From: Bacteroidota bacterium
GTDB taxonomy: Bacteria; Bacteroidota; Bacteroidia; B-17B0; Aurantibacillaceae
Assembly (NCBI GenBank): GCA_021323535.1
Contig: JAJONO010000035.1
Span: 1-64,000, forward strand
Direction of reading: 5' to 3'
DNA length: 64,000 nt
The notes under the pieces are model-generated. The model did no database searches. It was not told the DNA's origin and was given only the letters and a program-made list of their open reading frames with translations. Made by a program: the position numbers and the translations under genes. Below are positions 50,802 through 59,900 of the stretch, piece after piece. The number at the start of each line of letters is the position of its first letter. Positions within the stretch are counted from its first letter, which is position 1.

Positions 50802-53800
50802 TTAATAAACAACTATTTTTCTTACTGTTCTTTTTCCCGCACCTGATAACAATACTGTGTAGACTCCTTTTCCATAATCTGCCAGATGAATCTGTTTAGA
50901 GTAACTTCCAATAAGCATCGGAAATTCATCGGCATAAACAATTTGCCCAAGGGAGTTAAAGACCTGAAGATTATAATTTGATTTTACGTCGGTATTAAAT
51001 AAAATATTAAAGTTTCCATCGTTAGGATTTGGAAAAACATCCATGTAAAAAGGATTGATCATTTCTTCTTCTCCTGCCACACTAAGATTTTTAACAGATG
51101 TCATTCTTCCACCTTCGTTGGTAACAGTAACAGTATTGGAATTTACAATGGCGCAGTTGCCTAATGTTACCCTTGTAAAATAATTACCGTTTTGCGATGG
51201 ATTAAAATTCTGGGAAGTAGCTCCTGGAATCGCAACGCCGTTTAAGAACCACTGATTGCCCCCTGTGGCTGTTGATCGTAAAATACCGCCTATACTTAAT
51301 ATGAAAACAGTTGGCGTTGGTAAACTTGTAATGTGATCAACAAAAACTTTCATGCTAAAATCACATTGATAAACGGATTCACCTGTAGCGGTAATTATGT
51401 AGAAACCAGGATTCAGTGTCACCAAGCCAGTTTCGGGATTATTAACAAATGTAGTGCTGCCTGTACTTACCCTTTTTATTTTAAAACCTATGTCTCCTTC
51501 CATTGTTGTACCCCATTCTGTTGCAACCATATTTCTGATTATCCCATTGGCAAGTCCGCAGGAGGCTGTTAGAACACTGGCGCTGATCTCTGTTGGTCTT
51601 GGACCATAACCTTCATATGGCTCCCACCAGTGGGATGATGATTGGTTGCTAATGTCTGCTGACCATACTTTATCTACATTCACCGGGCTTTTACATCCAT
51701 TAGCATCTGTTATTGTGAGAGAGTAATCGCCAGCCGGTAAATTATTGAAAAAAGAGGAGCTTTGCACTCTGGGAGCAACGATCGGGCCATCGAGTGAGTA
51801 AGAAAAAGGAGATGAACCACTCACAGTGTACGTTAGAGTACCATCTGCCGCACCGCAATCACTTGGAAAAGGATCCACGTTAACAACGTTAGGGCCCGGA
51901 GCAACAGTTCCAACCGATACTACCGCCGTATAAAAACAGGTAGCGAATACATCTTTCACCACAAACGTATGATTGCCCGCCGATAAACCATTATACACAG
52001 TAAGCATTGTGAATATCTGGCTATTATTAAATTTATAACTGTAAGGAGGAACACCTCCTGTTATACCAGTAATGGTTATGGCGCCATCTGTTGCTGTTTG
52101 ACAACCCGCTTTTTTTACAGAATAGGATAGGCCATTTGGACCATAAGATGTAGGTTGTGAAATGACAGTTGTTTTGCTGAAGGTACACCCGTTGTTATCT
52201 CTCACTTTTAATGTATAGGAAGTCTGGCTCGGAGCCAGGCCTGTAATAAGAGTTTGATTATTGAAATTTGTTCCGTTTACAAAATAGGTATAAGGAGGAG
52301 TGCCGCCCGTTACAGTTCCAAATTGCACCGAACCTGTCGTAAGCGTACAGGTGGCATTTGTTTTGGTGAAATTAAAATTGCTTGGTCCAGGCACATCCAG
52401 TATTGTTTTCACAACATTTAATTTACAACCGGCGCCATCTTTAACTGTTAATGTATGATTTCCTGCAGCAAGGTTCGCAAAATTATTTCCTGTTCCGAAT
52501 GCGGAGTTATCTATGGAATAACTTAATGTAGGAACTCCGCCTATGACAGATGTAATTCCTAAAAAACCACCGTTTTGGCTGCACAGGTCATGTATAACAA
52601 AAACAGTCATGTCTGTTGGTCCCGACGTATTATTCACAATGGCAGATGTTGTAAACGTACAATTATTAGCGTCTTTTACAATGACGGGATAAACGTCGGA
52701 CGGTAAACCAGTATAAGTAGTAGCGGTAGTAAAGGTTGCTCCGTCAAATGAGAAAGTGTATGGAGATTTTCCTCCTGTTACATTTCCCAAAACAACAATT
52801 CCCGAATTTCCATTGCAAGGTGTATTGGTCACTGTTATTACCACTGCAATTGGCGCGATGCTTGCCACTTCAACTGTTTTGTTCAGTACACAACCAATAC
52901 CATCTTTTACCGTCACTCCATAAATATCTGCCTTCAGGTTAGGAAAAACAGGTGAGCTTTGAAAACTGAAATTACTTATTGAATACGAGAGAGGACTCGA
53001 ACCGCCATCAACCGCTGTAACATGAATGGTGCCGTTAGATGCACCGGTGCAGGTGGCATTGGCAACTGCTACTGTAAAATTATTAGGTCCGGCTGTATTA
53101 TTGACCGAAACAAGTTTTTCAAACAGGCAATCATTTCCATCTTCAACAACAACTGTATAAATTCCTGCCGGCAAACCAGGATAATTCACAGAGTTAGTGA
53201 AAGCTGATCCATTCATTGAAAAACTAAAATTTGGTGTTCCGCCACTCACGGCCCCTAAAAGAATTCTTCCTGTGCTTGCATTACAAGGTGTATTGGTTAC
53301 TGATACGGCAATATCGGTTGGTGCCAGATTCAGAACAGAAACTGTTTTACTGAAAATGCAGCCGATATTATCTTTCACGGAGATCCGGTATTCGGTGGCA
53401 GGCAGGTCAGGAAAAAGTGTGGATGCCTGGAAATTGGTATTGTCTTTAGAATATTTCATCTGGCTAAAACTTCCCGAACCTCCCGAAACACTTATCACAT
53501 TAATGGATCCGTTATCCTTGCCGCAGGTTTCGTTGGTAACTGCAACATCAAAATTATTTGGTCCCGATGTATTATTAAGAAGAATGGAAGTTGTAAATGT
53601 ACATCCAACCGCATCTTCTACTACTACCTGGTAAGCGCCGGCCGGCAGTCCTGTGTAAGTTGTGGTAGAAGTGAATGAGCCACCATTAAAAGAAAAACTG
53701 TATGGAAACGTTCCGCCTGTTACATCACCTAACTTAATAATTCCTGTACTTGCAGTACATGCTGTAGGTGTTACAGTAAATGCTATTGCAGTTGGCGCAA

Positions 53801-55073
53801 CATTTATAATGTTTACGGTTTTAGGAAGTAAACAGCCCACATTATCTTTTACAAATACTGAATAAAGATCGGCCGGAAGATCTGTGAATACAGGTGATGT
53901 TTGATAATTGACATTATCGAGCGAATATTTAAAAGGACTTCCGGAACCTGCAACTGCGGTTACATTGATTACGCCGTTACCTAAACTACAGGTTTCGGGC
54001 GTGGCCACAACTGTAAAATCAGTAGGGCCCGATGTATTGCCAACAATGGCAAAAGTTTCAAATGTACAACCCTTGTTATCTTTTACAACAACAGGATAAG
54101 CATCTGCAAATAAACCAGTATGAAGTGTTGCAGTTGTAACACTACCGTCAAATAAAAGAGTGTATGGTGGCGATCCGCCCGTTATAGTTCCTAAAGAAAC
54201 TTTACCCAGGTTTTGATTACAAGGTGTATTGGTAACACTAATGACAATTGATGTTGGCGGGCTTGGAGCTGCAATCTGGAAAATATGTTTCACCCGGCAA
54301 CCATTCGAATCTTCAGCTGTGGCCGTATACGTACCAGGTGTTTTGTTACTGAACACTGTCTGAGTACCAAAAGTACCACCGTTTACTGAATACAGAAAGG
54401 GAGGTGTTCCTCCGTTTGTGGCTCCAATTGTAAAGGATCCTGTTCCGGTAAGACAATTGGCTCCTGTTACAGCAACGGCTAAACTCGCAATTGCCGGAAA
54501 TATTGTTACATTGACTGAGGTAGTGCTGGAACATCCGTTATCTGTTACAGTGTGAGTTACAGCATGAGGACCCGCAGTTAAAAAAGTTACTCCCGATGGA
54601 TTGGCAGCGGAGGAGGAAGAAGGCGATCCTCCCGCAAAGGACCATGCATGTACTCCGGTTGAACCTGTATTGGTAAAATTAATGGAATTGGTTAACTGAC
54701 ATTGGTTCCCTGAAAAATTAAATGTTGCCACAGGAATAGGAAACACTTTAAGAATGCCGGTTTTAATAACTGTTAGTTCTCCTTCTCCGGTAAACGTAAC
54801 GGTTAATGTAACTGAAAAAACTCCTGAATTAGTATAGGTGATCGTAGGATTTTGCAGAACAGAAACAGATGGCGTACCTCCTTCAAATGTCCATTCCCAT
54901 TTTGTTGCCTCCCCTGTTGATATATCAGTAAATGAAACAGATTGTCCAACACAGATTCCTTCGGCAGATGCAGTAAAGTCGGGCACCGACGAAGCGCTTA
55001 CATGAGCAGTGTTACTTTTTAATTGAAGTAAGCATATTAAACACATGCTTAGTAATAGAAATGTTTTTTTCAT
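50802..55073 (-). CDS. Giant SprB-repeat surface protein with PKD domains and T9SS sorting domain
   Basis: A 1423-aa protein with signal peptide MKKTFLLLSMCLICLLQLKSNTAHV. An N-terminal PKD domain (PDFTASAEGICVGQSVSFTDISTGEATKWEWTFEGGTPSVSVLQNPTITYTNSG) precedes many SprB repeats of about 78 aa. Each repeat has a pattern like TPCNASTGRILLGAVSGGTPNFSFSMNG...YPGLPAGIYTVVVEDGNDCLF. They alternate in two flavours, giving a 156-aa (468-bp) super-repeat. A final module and a type A T9SS sorting domain (MDVFPNPNDGNFNILFNTD..., YGKGVYTVLLSGAGKRTVRKIVVY) follow. SprB proteins are cell-surface gliding adhesins in Flavobacteria, so adhesion is the likely role. The companion gliding genes are not in the window. 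Confidence 0.88.
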   Translation of the reverse strand: MKKTFLLLSMCLICLLQLKSNTAHVSASSVPDFTASAEGICVGQSVSFTDISTGEATKWEWTFEGGTPSVSVLQNPTITYTNSGVFSVTLTVTFTGEGELTVIKTGILKVFPIPVATFNFSGNQCQLTNSINFTNTGSTGVHAWSFAGGSPSSSSAANPSGVTFLTAGPHAVTHTVTDNGCSSTTSVNVTIFPAIASLAVAVTGANCLTGTGSFTIGATNGGTPPFLYSVNGGTFGTQTVFSNKTPGTYTATAEDSNGCRVKHIFQIAAPSPPTSIVISVTNTPCNQNLGKVSLGTITGGSPPYTLLFDGSVTTATLHTGLFADAYPVVVKDNKGCTFETFAIVGNTSGPTDFTVVATPETCSLGNGVINVTAVAGSGSPFKYSLDNVNYQTSPVFTDLPADLYSVFVKDNVGCLLPKTVNIINVAPTAIAFTVTPTACTASTGIIKLGDVTGGTFPYSFSFNGGSFTSTTTYTGLPAGAYQVVVEDAVGCTFTTSILLNNTSGPNNFDVAVTNETCGKDNGSINVISVSGGSGSFSQMKYSKDNTNFQASTLFPDLPATEYRISVKDNIGCIFSKTVSVLNLAPTDIAVSVTNTPCNASTGRILLGAVSGGTPNFSFSMNGSAFTNSVNYPGLPAGIYTVVVEDGNDCLFEKLVSVNNTAGPNNFTVAVANATCTGASNGTIHVTAVDGGSSPLSYSISNFSFQSSPVFPNLKADIYGVTVKDGIGCVLNKTVEVASIAPIAVVITVTNTPCNGNSGIVVLGNVTGGKSPYTFSFDGATFTTATTYTGLPSDVYPVIVKDANNCTFTTSAIVNNTSGPTDMTVFVIHDLCSQNGGFLGITSVIGGVPTLSYSIDNSAFGTGNNFANLAAGNHTLTVKDGAGCKLNVVKTILDVPGPSNFNFTKTNATCTLTTGSVQFGTVTGGTPPYTYFVNGTNFNNQTLITGLAPSQTSYTLKVRDNNGCTFSKTTVISQPTSYGPNGLSYSVKKAGCQTATDGAITITGITGGVPPYSYKFNNSQIFTMLTVYNGLSAGNHTFVVKDVFATCFYTAVVSVGTVAPGPNVVNVDPFPSDCGAADGTLTYTVSGSSPFSYSLDGPIVAPRVQSSSFFNNLPAGDYSLTITDANGCKSPVNVDKVWSADISNQSSSHWWEPYEGYGPRPTEISASVLTASCGLANGIIRNMVATEWGTTMEGDIGFKIKRVSTGSTTFVNNPETGLVTLNPGFYIITATGESVYQCDFSMKVFVDHITSLPTPTVFILSIGGILRSTATGGNQWFLNGVAIPGATSQNFNPSQNGNYFTRVTLGNCAIVNSNTVTVTNEGGRMTSVKNLSVAGEEEMINPFYMDVFPNPNDGNFNILFNTDVKSNYNLQVFNSLGQIVYADEFPMLIGSYSKQIHLADYGKGVYTVLLSGAGKRTVRKIVVY

Positions 55074-55300
55074 TCTTTTATAATTTTAATTATTAAGTAC
55101 AATTGGTAAAGTGTTCAATGCAACAATGCAGATCTTAGTTCTTAGGGGGTATTAAGTGCAATAAGAGATTTGCAGAAACACGCAGCGAAAGTATTATCTC
55201 ATTATTCAGAATAATAATACAAACCACTACAGAGATTGCACTTTTCAACTATTTGAATTACTACAAGGATTTAACTGATAACCGGAAAAAAAGATGTGGT

Positions 55301-56170
55301 TCAGCTATTGGTAAATTGCTGCCTGTATTCGAGAGGTGTAGCAGACATATTCTTTTTAAAAAAACGGTTAAAGTACGCCACGTCTTCAAAATTAAGAGAG
55401 AACGCTATTTCTTTCACGCTTAAATTGGTGCTATACAATAAACGCTTGGCCTCTAATAATAAACGTTCGTGAATTAATTGAATCGCTGTTTTGCCTGTTT
55501 CCTTTTTACAGATAGAGTTAAGGTAATTAGGACTGATATTAAGATCTTCCGCATATTGAAAAGCAGAATATTGATTTATAAAATTGACATTGACCAGCTT
55601 TTTAAATTCGATGATTTTAGGATGCGTTGATGTTACCCAGTTAGATTCCGGAACAGACCCGCTCAGAAAGAACTCTTTTATTTTTAAAAGGATGATCTGG
55701 AAATAACACCGTGTGATGTCGTCGTGCAGAAAAGAATTTTTTGAAAAATCGGCGATCAGGATTTTTATTGAATGTTCAATGTCATGAAATACATCTTTAG
55801 GTAGTTTGATCAATGGAGCGTAAGTATCGAAATCATAGAAGGGATACATTTCAAGGAAATTTGTTTTTCCTTCGAGCGACATGAACTCTTCCGTGAAACA
55901 AAAAACAAAACCATTCGCTGCAGCCGACTTTAACCTATGCACCTGTTCGGGTGATACAAAATGCACGGAGTTTTTTTCTATAGGATATTCTTTAAAATCA
56001 ATTTCATGTTTTCCTCCACCTTCTGTGAATAAAAGCAATTCAAAAAAATTATGACGGTGAGGAACCACGCCTTCATAATCCTGGTTCAAGTCACTTTTTA
56101 AAGGAATGATATCAAAGCCCTGACGTTTTAAATTTTTTGCCTGAAGCTTATGGGTTGGAATGGAAGTCAT
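55301..56170 (-). CDS. AraC-family transcriptional regulator
   Basis: A 289-aa protein. The N-terminal half is a cupin-like sensor domain (VPHRHNFFELLLFTEGGGKHEIDFKEYPIEKNSVHFVSPEQVHRL, typical AraC ligand-binding start). The C-terminal half carries two helix-turn-helix motifs (NISPNYLNSICKKETGKTAIQLIHERLLLEAKRLLYSTNLSVKEIAFSLNFEDVAYFNRFFKKNMSATPLEYR). It is flanked by surface-adhesin genes and may regulate them, but its ligand and targets are unknown. Confidence 0.9.
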   Translation of the reverse strand: MTSIPTHKLQAKNLKRQGFDIIPLKSDLNQDYEGVVPHRHNFFELLLFTEGGGKHEIDFKEYPIEKNSVHFVSPEQVHRLKSAAANGFVFCFTEEFMSLEGKTNFLEMYPFYDFDTYAPLIKLPKDVFHDIEHSIKILIADFSKNSFLHDDITRCYFQIILLKIKEFFLSGSVPESNWVTSTHPKIIEFKKLVNVNFINQYSAFQYAEDLNISPNYLNSICKKETGKTAIQLIHERLLLEAKRLLYSTNLSVKEIAFSLNFEDVAYFNRFFKKNMSATPLEYRQQFTNS

Positions 56171-56261
56171 GCTATCCTTTTATTCTATCCTAAAAATAGC
56201 ATATTTTTCCGTAATTAATAGTTTTTGGTTGGATGAATCGGTCAATTAATTTCCTGGTTCT

Positions 56262-56510
56262 TTATTCCACAATGACTTTAAACAATGTGGCCATATTCTC
56301 CGATGTAAATCTTACAAAATAAATTCCATTCTTCACTTTTATTCCATTATCATTTTCTCCGTTCCAGGTAACGTGATGCTCGCCCGGGTTCTTCTCATCA
56401 TTAAATAAATGTTTTACAGGCTGACCAATAGCGTTGAATATTTTTATATCAACACGGTCTTTCTTCAAAACAGAATAATTTATCTGCGCAATAGAAACGA
56501 TTGAAAACAA
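56262..56510 (-). pseudogene. Isolated T9SS sorting/FlgD-like domain fragment
   Basis: An 82-aa open frame consisting of little more than a FlgD-like/T9SS C-terminal domain (VDIKIFNAIGQPVKHLFNDEKNPGEHHVTWNGENDNGIKVKNGIYFVRFTSENMATLFKVIVE). The normal cargo protein that should precede it is absent, and the 5' flank is non-coding. This looks like the surviving 3' end of a deleted T9SS cargo gene. A short real protein cannot be excluded. Confidence 0.6.
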
Positions 56511-56665
56511 TCTGCAACTTTATTAAAGATACAAAACTAAATATACAGATGCCAATCACAATTGTAAATAATCCTTTGGCATGCATGTACACGCGACTGA
56601 GCATATGTTGGGGCGTATGTGGAATATGGTACGGGTATTAGAAACCTGTTGTTACAATAGTATTG

Positions 56666-56785
56666 ATACGTAACATGTTTTTATTGGTTGTGTGTATATG
56701 TGCAGCCAATTGGGCTTATATGTATAGTAATTGTGTGGTGTTGTAATGCAATACGCAACATGTTTTTGCAGGCTGTGTATATGTG
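56666..56785. repeat. TG-rich direct repeats in a gene-free stretch
   Basis: ATACGTAACATGTTTTTATTGG... (56666-56702) and ATACGCAACATGTTTTTGCAGG... (56751-56785) are diverged direct repeats with an 85-bp spacing; both continue into TGTGTATATGTG. They sit in about 400 bp (56511-56915) with no gene and unusual TG-rich composition, between the T9SS fragment and the giant adhesin gene. Confidence 0.5.
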
Positions 56786-56862
56786 TTTCTGTTTGTAATG
56801 TTGTAAGTGATTCAACCCACATATATTAATCTGATAATCCATTGTTATGAGATTAAATACAA

Positions 56863-56896
56863 AAAATCACCACTCATTTCTGAATGGTGATTTTAA
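56863..56896 (-). terminator. Rho-independent terminator of the giant adhesin gene
   Basis: On the reverse strand, AAAATCACCA-TTCAGAAATGAG-TGGTGATTTT is a 10-bp stem followed by T residues, about 20 nt past the stop codon. Confidence 0.8.
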
Positions 56897-56915
56897 ATGG
56901 TTTACTAATATCGGT

Positions 56916-59900
56916 TTAGTTTAGAGCTATTTTTATTGTTCTTCTCCTGGTTCCGTTTATAACTTCAACAAAGTAAATTCCCTGGGCAAGATTTTGGAAA
57001 TCCATTTTCTTGTCGTAAGAACCCGAAAAGTTTTCAAGTTTTTCATGATACATTAATGATCCAATAGTATTCGCGATTCTGATTTCTACGTTACTTGTTT
57101 CCACAATGTCAAAATTAAGAATGAAACTTTTGTCGTAAGTCGGGTTCGGATAAATGTTCAGCGGTATTGTGAGCCAGTTTTTTTCAGTGGTTCCAAGAAC
57201 GCCAACCATTGTGGTATCTGATCCTGAACAACCATACTGATTCGTTACTGTTACGTAATAAATACCGGGTGCATTAGCAATGATTGTTTGAGTAGTGGCG
57301 CCGGTGTTCCATAAGTAAGATGAGCCTGTACCTCCAACAATGAGTGTTGTGATTGAGCCTGTAATAACCGAAATGTTTACAGCAGGTACCGGGTTAATAG
57401 TAACTTTTATAGTATCAGTTGTAATGCAGATTCCATTGCTCACATTTACCCAATACGTTCCCGAATTACAGACTTTGATCAATCCGTAATCCTGTCCGCT
57501 GCTCCACAAATAAGTTGCGCCGGGGTAATAAGCATTCAGGTAAATACAACCGCATGCTGTAGTGTCGTTGCCAAGATTTACAATAGGCGCGGGGTTAACT
57601 GAAATGCTGGTAATTGCCGATGTTGCCGAACAACCATTGGTGCCTGTTACTGTAACAGAGTAATCGCCCGAAGCTGTAACAATAATACTTTGCGAGGTGG
57701 CTCCTGTAGACCATAGATAACCTGATCCCTGGCTCGCTGTAAGCGTAGCTGAACTTCCCTGGCAGAAAACAGTTGATCCTGTAACAGCGACCGTCGCCGT
57801 TGGTAAAAGATTCATGGTAACAGTCACCACCGTTGATGTTGCAATACAACTGTTAGAGTTTGTTACAGTCACAGAATAATTTCCTGCATTTGAAACCATA
57901 ATACTTTGTGTTGTAGCGCCGTTCGACCAAAGGTAACTGCTGCCCGGGTCTGTAGAGAGTATCACATAATCTCCCTGGCATAAAGCTGTTGATCCTGTTA
58001 CTGAAATTGTAGCGTTAGGTAATGAATTTACAAGGATAGTTGTTATAGAAGAAGTGGCCGAACATCCATTCGCATCTGTTACAGTTACGGAATAATTTCC
58101 GGAAGCAGTCACACTAATACTTTGTGATATTGCAGAAGTTGACCATAGGTAAGCCGATCCGTTACTTGCTGTCAGTGTTACAGATCCTCCCTGGCAAAAA
58201 GTAGTTGCACCATTCACCGCAATTGTTGCAGTTGGTAATGCATTAACGGTAACTGTTGCTGTTGTCATTGCAGAACACATTCCTGATGTTGCTGTAATTG
58301 TGTAAACAGTTGTAGTAGTTGGATTAGCGATGACTGAAGCTCCTAAAGAAAAACTTAATGTTGCATCCGGACTCCAGGTATAAGTGCCCGCTCCGTTTGC
58401 AATAAGCATCACCGAAGTTCCTGAACAAATTGTTGCTGAGTTAACGGTAAGTGTAAGATTCGGAAGAACCGTAACGGAAGCAGTGCCTGTATTAACACAA
58501 CCCAATGTGTTTGTGCCTGTAACTATATAAGTAGCTGAACCAACAGGATTCGCTATTACTGTGGCGCCAGTAGTTGCACTTAATCCTGTGCCTGGTGCCC
58601 ATAAATATGTGTTGGCTCCATTGGCAATAAGTGTTGCAGAAGCGCCTGGACAAATTGTTGCGTCATTGACACTTATTATTGGTAATGGATTTACAAGTAT
58701 TGTAATGATGGTTGATGTTGCCGAACAGCCGCTAGCATTTGTAACGGTCACAGAATAATTTCCCGATGCGTTAACAACAATACTTTGTGATGTTGCGCCA
58801 GTCGACCATATATAACTTGTGCCACTGCTGGCAGTAAGTGTTACCGAGCCTCCCTGGCAAAACGTGGTTGGACCGTTTACAGCAATGGTTGCTGCAGGTA
58901 ACGTATTAACAGTAACGGTTGCCGTTTGTGTAGCCGAACAATTTCCAACAGTTCCTGTTATAGTGTAAACAGTGGTTGTGGTGGGATTAGCAATTACTGA
59001 AGCGCCCATTGAAGAACTTAATGTTGAAGCGGGATTCCATGAATACGTGTTGGCTCCATTAGCAGTTAATGTTGCAGAACTTCCAACACAAATAGTTGCC
59101 GAATTAATGCTGAGTGTGAGAGAAGGAAGAACAGTGACAGAAGCTGTTGTTGTATTTACACAACCTGCTGTACTTGTTCCAGTAATTGAATACGTTGTTG
59201 TTATTGCAGGATTTGCCGTTACCGTTGCTCCGGTGGTTGCACTTAATCCTGTGCCTGGCGACCAGCTGTAAGTATTACCGCCGCTGGCAGTAAGTATAAC
59301 TGAACCTGATGGACACATAGTTCCGTTGTTTACAGTTACTGTTGGTAACGGATTCACAAGGACAGTTATAACTGTTGATGTGGCAGAACATCCGTTCACA
59401 TTTGTAACAGTCACAGAATAATTTCCGGAAGCAGTTACAACAATACTTTGAGTTGTTGCCTGGTTCGACCAGAGATAACCTGATCCGTTACTTGCAGTGA
59501 GTGTAACTGAACCTCCCTGGCAAAAAGTAGTTGTACCGCTTGCAGATAGTGTTGCAGTTGGTAATGCATTTACCGTAACAGTTGCTGTTTGCGTTGCCGT
59601 ACAAACACCTGCCATTGCAGTAATCGTATAAACAGTTGTCGCAGTTGGATTAGCAATCACCATAGCGCCTACTGAAGAACTCAGGGTGGCAGAAGGACTC
59701 CATGTAAATGAATTGGCGCCATTAGCAGTTAATGTTGCGGAACTTCCTGTACATATTGAAGCTGAGTTGACGGTAAGTGTAAGACTTGGTACAACCGTTA
59801 CAGTTGATGTTGTATTACTTACACATCCTGCTATGCTTGTACCGGTAATTGTATAAATAGTTGTTATACCAGGATTGGCAATAACAGTGGCACCTGCAGT

